DNA of 64,000 nucleotides from Corallococcus sp. NCRR. Its GTDB lineage: Bacteria > Myxococcota > Myxococcia > Myxococcales > Myxococcaceae. The notes beneath the pieces were generated by a model. The model saw only the letters and a list, made by a program, of their open reading frames with translations, had not been told where the DNA came from and ran no database searches. Position 1 is the stretch's first letter, and the number at the start of each line of letters is the position of its first letter. Location: assembly GCF_026965535.1 (NCBI RefSeq), contig NZ_CP114039.1:3844001-3908000 (forward strand), written 5' to 3'. The position numbers were made by a program, and so were the translations under genes. Below, piece after piece: positions 48,434 through 57,756 of the stretch.

Positions 48434-48817
48434 ATGTCCACCGCCACCACCGACGGCATCCGCGTCACCGTGGAGCCGACCTTCTGGCCGGAGCGCAGCA
48501 CCCCTGAGTCCGGGCAGTTCGCCTTCATGTACAAGGTGGTGCTTTTCAACGAAGGCACCGTCCCGGCGCAGCTGCGGTCGCGGCATTGGATCATCACCGA
48601 CGCCCAGGGCCACATCGACGAGGTGAAGGGCGAGGGCGTGGTCGGCCGTCAGCCGCACCTCAAGCCGGGCGAGCGGTTCGAGTACACGAGCTGGGCGATG
48701 CTGAAGACGCCCTTCGGCACCATGCGGGGCGGCTACGAGATGGAGCGTCCGGACGGCACGCGCTTCGAGGCGCGCATCGCCGAGTTCGCGCTCACGCTGC
48801 CGCACGCGCTGCACTGA
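48434..48817 (+). CDS. apaG: ApaG protein
   Basis: 127 residues from the ATG at 48434, the usual ApaG length. The FN3-like fold shows GIRVTVEPTFWPERSTPESG, FMYKVVLFNEG, RHWIITDAQGHIDEVKGEGV, GRQPHLKPGERFEYTSWAML and the Gly-rich PFGTMRGGYEM. ApaG has been linked to Co2+/Mg2+ homeostasis; its biochemical role is not settled. The next gene starts 10 bp later. Confidence 0.93.
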   Translation: MSTATTDGIRVTVEPTFWPERSTPESGQFAFMYKVVLFNEGTVPAQLRSRHWIITDAQGHIDEVKGEGVVGRQPHLKPGERFEYTSWAMLKTPFGTMRGGYEMERPDGTRFEARIAEFALTLPHALH

Positions 48818-48827
48818 GGCCTCGCGC

Positions 48828-49869
<1,042 letters not shown>

Positions 49870-49895
<26 letters not shown>

Positions 49896-50943
49896 GCGCG
49901 GGCGCTGCTTCCGCGGCCTGGGGCGCGCTGACGGGCGTGACGCGGGCCTGGTAGGTGCCCACGGGCAGGTTCACGGCGGGCTGCGCGGGGCCGTTGAGGG
50001 AGGTGGACAGGGTGCCCTCCCAGGAGCGCCACTGGCCGGCCTTCACCAGGAACTCGCCCTTGCCGGTGACCTTCACGGTGGCGCCCAGCTCGGTGCCTTC
50101 CGGCTGCGCGGCGGGGGCGGCGGGGGCGTCGTCCAACTCGTTGGGGACCTCGATGGCGGCGTTCTCCAAGCCCGCCTGCTTCGCGCCCTTGTCCTTCTTG
50201 GGGAGGGTGGGGCGCGGGGGGCTGAGGGTGCCGCCGAACTGCTCCACGATGTCGTACTCGAGCGTGGCCACCTGCTCGCCGTTGTCGCCCGGGGTGACGG
50301 AGACGAGCTTCACGCGGTTGTGGCGCTCGCCACCGGGGGCGCGGCGGAAGAGGGTGCCCAGGGCGTCCGGCGTGGTGAGCTCGGTGCCCAGGGCCCACGT
50401 CTCACCGGGGCGCACGGGGTCGCGCGGCAGCTCCAGCACCAGCGTGGCCAGGTTGCGCGCGGGGCCCTGGAGCCCGTCGATGATGAAGCCGCGGTCGCTG
50501 AAGGTGGCGTCCTCGGGCGCGCCCGCGTTGGGCGTCACGCGCAGCTGGCGCTCACCGGATTTGTCCAGCACGAGCACGTACGTGTAGTCGGTGGGGACGG
50601 GGGCCTTGGCGGCCTTGGGCGACTCGTTGGCGGGGGCGGCCTTGGCGCCCTTCTTCTTGTCGGCCTTGGCGGCCTTCGGCGCCGGGGCGGACTCGGGGAC
50701 GGCCGCGTTGCGGTCCAGCGCCAGGTTGACGCGGAAGGAGACGGGAGCGTCCTGGACGAGCTTCCAGCGCAGGACGACGGCGTCCTTGGGGACGGCGGGC
50801 GCCTTGGGAGCGGGAGCGGCCTCCTCGGGCTCGGGCGCGGTGGCCCCCGGCGGGCGCGGGATGGGCTCCAGCTTGCCCGGAGCCTCCTGCTTGCAGGCGG
50901 TGAACGCGAGGGCGACGAGCAGACCGGACAGACTTCGCTTCAC
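49870..50943 (-). CDS. Lipoprotein, unknown function
   Basis: 357 residues. The GTG start at 50943 is set by AGGAG 8 nt upstream and by the signal peptide VKRSLSGLLVALAFTAC with lipobox Cys. The mature N-terminus is a Pro/Ala/Lys-rich low-complexity linker (KAAKADKKKGAKAAP). The remaining part is beta-rich, with two similar units (GFIIDGLQGPARNLATLVLE; TVKVTGKGEFLVKAGQWRSW). No known family. Predicted in the outer membrane or periplasm. Confidence 0.85.
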
Positions 50944-51037
50944 GGGGACACTCCTGGTGACCGTCGCGGGATAGCGGAGCGGACGGCGGTTGTAAAAGGG
51001 AGAACGGGCTTTGACGCGGCCCGGCGAAGTTGGGGGC

Positions 51038-53110
51038 TCATGGATGGGCCGGCGTGCAGGCGCGCAGGCCTTCCGGCGCGGTGGGCGGCGGCTCACCGGC
51101 GATGGACGCGAGGAGCGCGAGCTCGCTCGGGCCGGGCAGCGCGCCTCCGCAGGTGGTGGGACAGGACGCCACCCGCTCGTCGAAGCGCGTGCACCAGGCC
51201 TCGATGGGCGCGGGGGGCGGCTGGGGGCCCATGCCGCACCCGAAGAAGAATTGCCGGGTGCCTGGCGGGGGTGGGCCCAGGGGCCTTGATTGGGTGGCCA
51301 TGCATTCCAGGGTGACGCGGACCTCCGCCAGGCAGGCCCGTGCCGCGGAGGGGCTGATGCCGGAGGCGTCATTCCAGTCAGCGGCGCCCGCCGCGGCGGC
51401 GGCCTGGAGGCGCGGGTCCCCGGCTCGCAGGATGCCGGACAGCAGGCGCTGCCGGTCCTCGGGGCGCAGGTTCCGCTCCGCGACGTTCCTGACGCGGGCG
51501 GCGGAAGGCGTGCCCTTCAGCGCCTCGGCCATCACGAAGACGAGGGCGTCGTAGGTCGGAGCAACGTGCGGGCTCCGCTGCGGGTCCAGCAGCAGGTCGA
51601 GGACCGCCTCGCGGCCACCCATCCGCTCCGCGTACGCGGGGGTGAGCAGCTTCGCCGCGATGGCGGGCGTGGTGGCGAGCCCTTCGAGCAGGCTGGGGTC
51701 GCGTGCCATGACCCAATCGAACAGGGCTTCGGCGCGTTCAGGACTCCCGAGGCCCAGGTTCACGCGCAGCAGTCGCAATGGCTCCACCGTCAGCGGCCCG
51801 AGCACGTCGATGACCTGCGCGGGAGACAGCGTCGCGACGTGGCGGGACAGGACCGCGATGGCGTCTTGTGGGCAGCGTGACTGGGCCTGGGCGATGACGC
51901 GCAGCCGCGCAGGCGTTGGGGCCAGGTCGTGGGCGTCGTGGAGCTGGGCGCAGGGGACGGTCCGGGCCCAGTCCTGGAACGCCGCCTCGCTGGCGGGGCG
52001 GCCGCGTTGCTGTTCACGCAGCAACTCGACGATGGGGGACAGGGCCGGGTGCTCACGGTGGGCGCGCTCGAGCCACTCCATTTCCAGGGACGTGAGCGGA
52101 GGCGCGGTCAGCGCCAGGACGCTGGGCCGGGTTCCCTTGCGCAGGAGCATGAGCGCGTCGATCCGGTCGGAGCCTCGTTCCGTGGTGGTTCGCAGGAAGT
52201 CACGCTGGAACGTGGTGGGCTGGTCCCAGAGCCACTGGACCAGCAGCGAGGCGCGGTCTTCGAGGACGCTGAACCGCTCAGGCAGACCGAGGCGTTGGGC
52301 CAGCGTCATCAACTCCAGACAGCGGGGGCCCGGGCAGGCCCCATCCCGGAACAGGAGGGGGATGCCCACGCGAAGCCCGGCGTCCCGGCAGCCGGGCTGG
52401 AGCACCGCGTCCAGGAGGCGGCCCTGGCTTGAGAGGAGGTCCGCGTGCTGGGCGCGCTGCTGGGCTGAGGCGGTGACGCCGCAGAGGAGCATGGCGGGCG
52501 TTGGCGGGCTCAAGGGATACAGCTCGCGCGCGGTGGGGTGCGCGTCGTACTCCTTCCTGGCGACGCCCACGCCCTGGCTCGCGAGGTTCACGAGCTGGGT
52601 GAGGGCCTCGGTGCACGGATGCGTCGGGGCGTAGGGCCCGGTGACGCAGTCGTACTCCCCGACGAGCTCGTGGTAGCGCAGGAGTGGATCCGCCGCCCGC
52701 CTCCAGGCTTCACAGTCCACGGGCGCCACGTGGGCGTTGGAGTCCGCGCGGGTGATGAAGCCGTCGCGGCCATCCAGCAGGAAGCGCAGGTTGCGCGTGG
52801 CGAGCGTGACGCCGCGCGCTTCGAGTTTCAGGGTGGTGTCTGGAGCGCGGCCTGCTTCGAGGACGGTGAAGACGAACTGGCAGCCGCCGACAGAGTGGGA
52901 GTCCGGCGCGGCAGGCCGGGTGCCGTCGGTGCAGGGCAGGGGAAGGAAGCCGACGACCGCGGGGATGTCGTGGCGGTCCTTCTCTCCGAAGAAGGCCTGC
53001 TCGGCGGTGTGGAGCGCGGAGAGTCCGCACACGGCTTCGGCGGAAGGGTCGGGACGTGTGGCGGATGCCATGGCCAGGACGACCCATAACCACCCCGTGG
53101 CGATGCCCAT
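51038..53110 (-). CDS. Large secreted protein of unknown function
   Basis: 690 residues. The start at 53110 has GGAGAGGGGA about 10 nt upstream and begins the signal peptide MGIATGWLWVVLAMASATRP; an earlier in-frame ATG at 53134 lacks this. The protein is mostly alpha-helical with paired cysteines (CGLSALHTAEQAFFGEKDRH, GACPGPRCLELM, FFFGCGMG, CPTTCGGALPGPSELALLAS), suggesting disulfides outside the cytoplasm. Regular helix pairs in the C-terminal half resemble HEAT-type repeats, but not convincingly. No family recognised. It is divergent from the lipoprotein gene at 53301. Confidence 0.82.
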   Translation of the reverse strand: MGIATGWLWVVLAMASATRPDPSAEAVCGLSALHTAEQAFFGEKDRHDIPAVVGFLPLPCTDGTRPAAPDSHSVGGCQFVFTVLEAGRAPDTTLKLEARGVTLATRNLRFLLDGRDGFITRADSNAHVAPVDCEAWRRAADPLLRYHELVGEYDCVTGPYAPTHPCTEALTQLVNLASQGVGVARKEYDAHPTARELYPLSPPTPAMLLCGVTASAQQRAQHADLLSSQGRLLDAVLQPGCRDAGLRVGIPLLFRDGACPGPRCLELMTLAQRLGLPERFSVLEDRASLLVQWLWDQPTTFQRDFLRTTTERGSDRIDALMLLRKGTRPSVLALTAPPLTSLEMEWLERAHREHPALSPIVELLREQQRGRPASEAAFQDWARTVPCAQLHDAHDLAPTPARLRVIAQAQSRCPQDAIAVLSRHVATLSPAQVIDVLGPLTVEPLRLLRVNLGLGSPERAEALFDWVMARDPSLLEGLATTPAIAAKLLTPAYAERMGGREAVLDLLLDPQRSPHVAPTYDALVFVMAEALKGTPSAARVRNVAERNLRPEDRQRLLSGILRAGDPRLQAAAAAGAADWNDASGISPSAARACLAEVRVTLECMATQSRPLGPPPPGTRQFFFGCGMGPQPPPAPIEAWCTRFDERVASCPTTCGGALPGPSELALLASIAGEPPPTAPEGLRACTPAHP

Positions 53111-53300
53111 GCGGCTGTTCCCCTCTCCGGACATAGAGCCTGGGCGACCCGGGCTGCTTGCCGCAAGCCCCCGGGCGTCTGGTGACCCAGCTTCCGGGAA
53201 CCCTCCGTATTCCTCTATGTCCGCACCCGCGAAGCGCGGGGGATGCCTGCGATGGATGCCTCCATGGGGAGAGGCCCGTGATTGCAATTGGAGCGATGAG

Positions 53301-54008
53301 ATGAAGCTTGGGGCTTTGGGGTTGTTGGGGGTGCTGGGCCTGGCGGCGGGCTGTGCGTCGTCGAATCCTGACAAGCCTTCCGCGCTGGAGCGGCGGCAGG
53401 CGATTCGCGATGCGGCGGACAAGACCTACCGGAGCACGGAGGGGTTCCAGACGGCGCATTGGGGCATGTCGCCGGACGAGGTCCGCGCCGCGCTGCCCGA
53501 GGCGAGCGTGGCCCCGGATGGAACGCTGCGGCTGAAGACCACCATCGCGGAGCTGCCGGCGGAGGTGGCCCTGGGGTTCCTGGACAACCGGCTGGCGGCG
53601 GTGGACGTCTTCTTCCAGGACGTGGCGGATCCGCGCACCTTCCAGGCGCTGATGCGGGACCTGCTCACGCGCAAGTACGGGGAGCCGAAGACGGCCCGTG
53701 AGGTGAAGCGGCAGGTGAAGTGGGGAGACGTGCCCGTGCGCTTCGCCGCGGACCTGGCGCCGTTGCAGGAGGCGGACGAGACGGCCTCCGCGGCGACCCT
53801 GGAGAGCGCGCTCGCGGGGCAGGGGCAGTTCAAGGTGCTCAACCGGTGGACCACGCTGGAGAGCCACGTGAACCTGACGCAGTGGACGCTGCCTGCCCGG
53901 GGCCTCATGGCCATCCAGTATGAGAGCGCGAAATACGCGCCCAAGCGCGCGGGGCTCATCGGCCGCTACACCGCGAAGGCGCGCCAGGAGCTGGTGAAGG
54001 ACCTCTGA
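53301..54008 (+). CDS. Lipoprotein, unknown function
   Basis: 235 residues. TTGGAG lies 7 nt before the ATG. The signal MKLGALGLLGVLGLAAGC carries a lipobox. The mature part has a conserved-looking block AHWGMSPDEVRAALPEAS and VALGFLDNRLAAVDVFFQDV, resembling a small alpha/beta domain that follows a W-GM-S-EV motif in other bacterial lipoproteins. It ends at 54008, directly against the remnant of the sua5 gene end (54009), so before the island inserted it was convergent with sua5. Confidence 0.85.
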   Translation: MKLGALGLLGVLGLAAGCASSNPDKPSALERRQAIRDAADKTYRSTEGFQTAHWGMSPDEVRAALPEASVAPDGTLRLKTTIAELPAEVALGFLDNRLAAVDVFFQDVADPRTFQALMRDLLTRKYGEPKTAREVKRQVKWGDVPVRFAADLAPLQEADETASAATLESALAGQGQFKVLNRWTTLESHVNLTQWTLPARGLMAIQYESAKYAPKRAGLIGRYTAKARQELVKDL

Positions 54009-54064
54009 TCAGCTGTCGCGGGGCGCCGCCGCGCGGGACAGCCGGTCTCGCACGGCGATGCCCA
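54009..54064 (-). repeat. Left direct repeat (attL-like): displaced original 3' end of the sua5 gene
   Basis: Positions 54018-54064 repeat 56768-56814 with two mismatches in 47 bp, both synonymous in the sua5 frame. Read on the minus strand the copy encodes GIAVRDRLSRAAAPRDS and a TGA at 54009-54011, so it is the original end of sua5, two residues longer than the present gene end. It abuts the lipoprotein gene at 54008. Confidence 0.85.
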
Positions 54065-54292
54065 ACCTGTGATTGACACATTACCGACTTGCGCTCTGGT
54101 TCAGGATGCTTGAAATGCTTGTATGCTGATTCTCCGAACCAATGAATGCGTTACGCAGTCCTGTGGTTCTTCGCTAAACTGTGTTGCTGCGAAAAAATGC
54201 CTCGCCGCAGGGATGCTTATGTGAGGGAACAACGGGAAATGGGTGGTCCCTCTGTCCATTGAGCCACTGCATAGATGATAAATACGCCGGGA

Positions 54293-54746
54293 TCAGTTGA
54301 ATTGAAGGAAGGAGAGGCAGTTGCGGAACCAAGCCGCGAGCTTTGCGAGCAGAGTGGCCGCACGTAACTGCCTCACCGTCCTTGCTAGGTCCTCAATGGA
54401 CCGAGGCGCAAGCCGACGAAGCAGCCGCTTGAGGTCTGCCCACCACAGCTCGATGGGATTGAGGTCTGGGCTATAGGTGGACAGGGACACCACGTAGACT
54501 CGAACGGCTTCGACTGGGCCCCAACATCACATTTCCAGCCTCTCGGTACAGCCGAAGGAGGCGACTGACTGTCGCCTCGCCAATGCCCAGCAGGCAGACA
54601 ATCTGCGCATACGACAGGCCCTTGTCGTAGAAGGCCTGAACGATAGCACGTCGCAGCTTCTCCGGGGGGCGATGTCCATCGCTCATCCCCAGAGAAGATC
54701 GAGCCTCGGCAATCGCGTCAAACGAGCCCTGGGTTAGTGTCTTCAT
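54293..54746 (-). pseudogene. IS630-family transposase remnant
   Basis: Two pieces of an IS630-type transposase remain. The first (54746 to about 54500) has the N-terminal helix-turn-helix: RRAIVQAFYDKGLSYAQIVC and GIGEATVSRLLRLYREAG. The second (about 54515 to 54293, in another frame) has the C-terminal DDE end with AVRVYVVSLSTYSPDLNPIE and LWWADLKRLLRRL. The catalytic middle is deleted and the join is out of frame, so no active transposase is made. It marks past transposition into the island. Confidence 0.85.
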
Positions 54747-54764
54747 TCTCTCTTGAGAGAGGTG

Positions 54765-55850
54765 CTAAGGCTCAGTGCCTGGAATGGAAGGACGGCCCTT
54801 TGCTGGGCCAACATATTGGCGAAGAACGGCATATCTGTATTGCAGGGCAACCGCATCGTTTGGGCTTTGGGAAAATCGGTCAAACTCAAGTAGGCGGTAA
54901 TCTGCCTTCGTTTCATTTTTCTCGCCAATCTCACGATTCTGTTTGCGCAGAGATTCGAATTCGGAAAGTGCCTTTCTGCTCAGGGTATCAAGCCATCCCT
55001 CGTTGGAAGCTGCGTGAAATAGATAGTAATACAATACAACCATCCCCGTGGATTTTAGGAGGCTGTCTTCATCAGTGAAGATGGATGCCATGGCGCGAAG
55101 AATCTTTGCGGCCTTTCGTCCAAGGGCATCTGCGTCTTTTTGCTCGGCATCGGTGAATTCATTTACGAATTCATCGAGGTATGCTTTCTTTGTGTCGAAC
55201 AAGCCCTGTCTGTGTTCGATGTATAGGAATTTCGTCGACAGTTCAAAGTGGCGATAGCGGGTGTTGTCGAATGGTAATTTCTTCTTAAAGAAAGCCATTG
55301 AAGAGTGTTCGCGTGTTATTGGAGGGATTGGTCCAGGCCGTGCGTTGCGCTTTTCGGCGGCGTTAAGTGGCACCGCTTCATTGAGCCGTGAAAACATCTC
55401 CTCGATGTGGGTCAAGTCCTCTGTTTGGACGGAAAATATCGGCAGGGTGTAGCTGTCGAATTTTATCTTGATGTTTGGATATTCTCGAGCCAGTTCTTGA
55501 TACGTGAGACCTCCAAGATTGATGCTTTTGTCGTGGAGATACTCGGTATCTTCATGTAGGGAGAAGCCGCCTGCGATAAATTGGAAAATGCTCTGCAGTC
55601 GCTGCTTGCCGTCGATTACTGCGAAATCAAACCTGTCTGCGCCAACGGTTTTGGATTTTCTGTATTCGTGGAAATAAAGCTTGGGGAGGTCGTATCCGTT
55701 TATTATTGAGTCGATCAGTAGCTGTCTCTTGGGGATGGGCCAGATATCTCCCTGTCTTTGATAGGGGGGGTCCATCCAAATCGCGTCTTTCATTGAATAG
55801 ATGTATAGTATGGCGCTGTTCTGCATGGAGCTGATTCGGAATCCAGTCAT
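54765..55850 (-). CDS. DUF262-domain protein (GmrSD/ParB-like), putative defence effector
   Basis: 361 residues. Residues 20-220 match the DUF262 fold: MDPPYQRQGDIWPIPKRQLL (the P-x-YQR-x-x-x-W block) and the ParB-like motif FAVIDGKQRLQSIFQFI. The C-terminal part is helical with no recognisable HNH nuclease (DUF1524) domain, so this is a DUF262-only protein. DUF262 proteins include the restriction enzymes GmrSD, SspE and BrxU, in which this domain binds or hydrolyses nucleotides. It overlaps the FRG gene by 4 nt (ATGA), so the two are translated together. AT-rich codon use differs from the surrounding genome. Confidence 0.9.
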   Translation of the reverse strand: MTGFRISSMQNSAILYIYSMKDAIWMDPPYQRQGDIWPIPKRQLLIDSIINGYDLPKLYFHEYRKSKTVGADRFDFAVIDGKQRLQSIFQFIAGGFSLHEDTEYLHDKSINLGGLTYQELAREYPNIKIKFDSYTLPIFSVQTEDLTHIEEMFSRLNEAVPLNAAEKRNARPGPIPPITREHSSMAFFKKKLPFDNTRYRHFELSTKFLYIEHRQGLFDTKKAYLDEFVNEFTDAEQKDADALGRKAAKILRAMASIFTDEDSLLKSTGMVVLYYYLFHAASNEGWLDTLSRKALSEFESLRKQNREIGEKNETKADYRLLEFDRFSQSPNDAVALQYRYAVLRQYVGPAKGRPSIPGTEP

Positions 55851-56605
55851 GTCAGGACCTCGTTGGCGACAGCCGCGACGCTTGCTAGTTCAGGAAACAT
55901 GGTCATTCGCGTAATGCGAAGGTTGAGTAGCTCCAGTCTTAGTCTTGGTTTTGATGCGGCAGGAATGGTGAATCTGGCGAGATGCTTGTCTGCTAATGCC
56001 TCGAGGGGGGTGGTGTCGCGATGCATGATTGTGAAGACTCCGAGCTGAGCCATGATTCGCTCGTTCTGTCTGTGGGCAATGGCAGCGACTGGATACTTGC
56101 TGCTGGCTGTGTCCATGCTCATTGTGTCTGGGCGGTAATCATCCAGCGTTTTTTCAACACCAAAGCTGGGTATGTCAATGGGGACAGTTGGTCTGATTCG
56201 CGGGAGGTCGTAATTGAATTTCGCCGGCAGTACTGCCCAGAGATGGCCATCGGCGCTGTCGTGCTCGGACCTGTCATGCACCGCAAAATAAAGCCCAACG
56301 AGTGGGCTCTCGGTCCAATCTAGCAGGCGAGTTGGGACTCCAAAGTGCTGCATCAGGAATAGCCACTCCCACTCGGTTTGAGGTGGCAGCGTGCGAAAGG
56401 AGTAGGCGTTTTGTTTGAATCGTTTTATTAGGAGGGCTTCCCGTTCTAGTCCCTTGGGATAGCGTGCAATTGATGGGAGAAGCTTAAAGTCTTTGTTGGC
56501 GTGACCTCGAAACCAAACGATTTCCCCGGTTTCGATCTTGTTGGCTAGCTCGGCTAGTGCCGAGATTAGGTCGGAGATGCTGTTTATTGTTGCTTCATGA
56601 ATCAT
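55847..56605 (-). CDS. FRG-domain protein
   Basis: 252 residues. The FRG domain is defined by VWFRGHANKDFKLLPSIARY near residue 30, and continues with EWEWLFLMQHFGVPTRLLDW and ESPLVGLYFAVHD. The fold is found in phage, plasmid and defence-island proteins, but its biochemical activity is not established. The gene is the first of a two-gene operon with DUF262, in an integrated island, and its AT-rich codons differ from flanking genes. Its ATG lies within the end of a possible 44-codon leader ORF. Confidence 0.9.
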   Translation of the reverse strand: MIHEATINSISDLISALAELANKIETGEIVWFRGHANKDFKLLPSIARYPKGLEREALLIKRFKQNAYSFRTLPPQTEWEWLFLMQHFGVPTRLLDWTESPLVGLYFAVHDRSEHDSADGHLWAVLPAKFNYDLPRIRPTVPIDIPSFGVEKTLDDYRPDTMSMDTASSKYPVAAIAHRQNERIMAQLGVFTIMHRDTTPLEALADKHLARFTIPAASKPRLRLELLNLRITRMTMFPELASVAAVANEVLT

Positions 56606-56729
56606 TGCTTGCTCGTGGGCGTATCTGGTGTGGGTGGGGCGTGTCTTTTACGGCAAACTCGTTTTTTAGCTGTGCTTTGGGCTTGATGCTGGTGTCAGCG
56701 CCTATGCGTTGCGAACTCGGTGGGATCAT
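56595..56729 (-). CDS. Possible 44-residue leader ORF overlapping the FRG start
   Basis: ATG at 56729 to TGA at 56595, overlapping the FRG coding start by 11 nt. Encodes MIPPSSQRIGADTSIKPKAQ followed by a Lys/His/Pro-rich tail. No clear ribosome-binding site and no known family. It could couple translation to FRG or be meaningless. Confidence 0.2.
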   Translation of the reverse strand: MIPPSSQRIGADTSIKPKAQLKNEFAVKDTPHPHQIRPRASNDS

Positions 56730-56764
56730 GCGCTCGATGCGAGTTGGTTTGCCAGATGCTTGGC

Positions 56765-57724
56765 CTAGCGGGGCGCCGCTGCGCGGGACAGCCGGTCGCG
56801 CACGGCGATGCCCAGGCCGCTCGCGGCGGGCAGACAGGCCACGAGCACGTCGTGGCCCTGTTCGTCGGCTTCACGCAGTCTCGCGTAGAGGACGCGCGCG
56901 GCCTGCGCGGGTTCTGCCGGCACGTCGAAGCGCTGCACATCGCCCGGCAGTGACAGCGACGCAGGCCCCAGCACTCCAACACGCAATCCCCGGGCGCGCA
57001 GGGCTTCCACCCGCTGCACCACTTCATTCGGCTCCGCGAGCACCACGCCCGCCCGGGGCGCGTAGTGCGACTCCAGTGAACCGGACACGCGCACCGTGGT
57101 CGATGTGCGCACCGGCACCGTGCGCCCCAGTACCCGCTCGATGTCCTCTGTCGCCAGACCTCCGGGCCTGAGAATCGCGGGGGCTCCGGAGGACAGATCC
57201 ACGATGGTTGACTCCACGCCCACCGTGGACGGACCTCCGTCCAGCACCAGGTCCACGTCGCTGCCCAGGTCCCGCTGCACGTGCTCCGCGGTCGTCGGGC
57301 TCACCCGTCCGAAGCGGTTGGCGCTCGGTGCCGCCACGCCTCCTCCCAGCCGCTCGAGCACCTCCATCGCCACGGAGTGGCCGGGGACTCGCAGCGCGAC
57401 CGTGTCCTGGCCTCCGGTCACCGCGTCCGTGGCCTTCGACGTGCGCTTCAGCACCAGCGTCAGCGGACCCGGCCAGAACGCCCTCGCTAGCGCCCTTGCT
57501 TCGTCGGGTACCTCACGGGCCCACTCCGGCAGGTACTCCTCATCCGGGATGTGGACGATGAGCGGGTGGTTCGCCGGGCGGCCCTTGATGGCGAAGACGC
57601 GGCGCACGGCCAGCTCGTCCTCGGCGTTGGCCGCGAGGCCGTAGACCGTCTCTGTTGGCAGGGCGATGACACCGCCGCGTCGCAGCAATTCGACTGCACG
57701 GTCGAGGAGGTCGGGAGTAAGCAT
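56765..57724 (-). CDS. tsaC: L-threonylcarbamoyladenylate synthase (Sua5/TsaC type)
   Basis: 319 residues. Makes threonylcarbamoyl-AMP for the t6A modification of ANN-decoding tRNAs. The N-terminal YrdC domain has GGVIALPTETVYGLAANAED, KGRPANHPLIVHI, FWPGPLTLVLKR, APSANRFGRVSPTTAEHV and STIVDLSSGAPAILRPG; the C-terminal Sua5 domain (about 205-319) follows the SHYAPRAG linker. The extreme C-terminus AAAPR and stop are provided by the right direct repeat of an integrated island; the original end was AAAPRDS, still visible at 54009. So the enzyme was preserved through integration. Confidence 0.95.
   Translation of the reverse strand: MLTPDLLDRAVELLRRGGVIALPTETVYGLAANAEDELAVRRVFAIKGRPANHPLIVHIPDEEYLPEWAREVPDEARALARAFWPGPLTLVLKRTSKATDAVTGGQDTVALRVPGHSVAMEVLERLGGGVAAPSANRFGRVSPTTAEHVQRDLGSDVDLVLDGGPSTVGVESTIVDLSSGAPAILRPGGLATEDIERVLGRTVPVRTSTTVRVSGSLESHYAPRAGVVLAEPNEVVQRVEALRARGLRVGVLGPASLSLPGDVQRFDVPAEPAQAARVLYARLREADEQGHDVLVACLPAASGLGIAVRDRLSRAAAPR
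56768..56814 (-). repeat. Right direct repeat (attR-like) forming the 3' end of sua5
   Basis: 47-bp copy of 54018-54064 with two mismatches (synonymous). It is followed by the TAG at 56765-56767, which ends the present sua5 gene two codons earlier than the original end. This is the island-supplied replacement end. Confidence 0.85.
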
Positions 57725-57756
57725 GCTCGGTTCGCACTGTCTCCCCTGGAGAAACC

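Larger units (their letters stand above)
54018..56814. mobile_element. 2.75-kb AT-rich integrated island in the 3' end of sua5
   Basis: The segment between two 47-bp direct repeats, exactly 2750 bp apart, differs sharply from its surroundings: AT-rich codons, long minus-strand genes with few shadow frames, and an IS630 remnant. The right repeat forms the 3' end of the intact sua5 gene and the left one is the displaced original end, the usual result of site-specific integration into a gene 3' end. Cargo is the FRG/DUF262 gene pair. No integrase or recombinase gene lies inside, so it may have been mobilised in trans or have lost that gene. The interval 54065-54292 contains no gene that I can recognise. 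Confidence 0.85.

Noticed and set aside
54073-54078. TTGACA in the AT-rich island as a -35 box
   Set aside because: No acceptable -10 hexamer lies 16-18 nt downstream and no gene starts nearby on the plus strand.
55863-56323. Plus-strand small open frames opposite the FRG gene
   Set aside because: No motifs or ribosome-binding sites; the minus-strand FRG gene explains the region.
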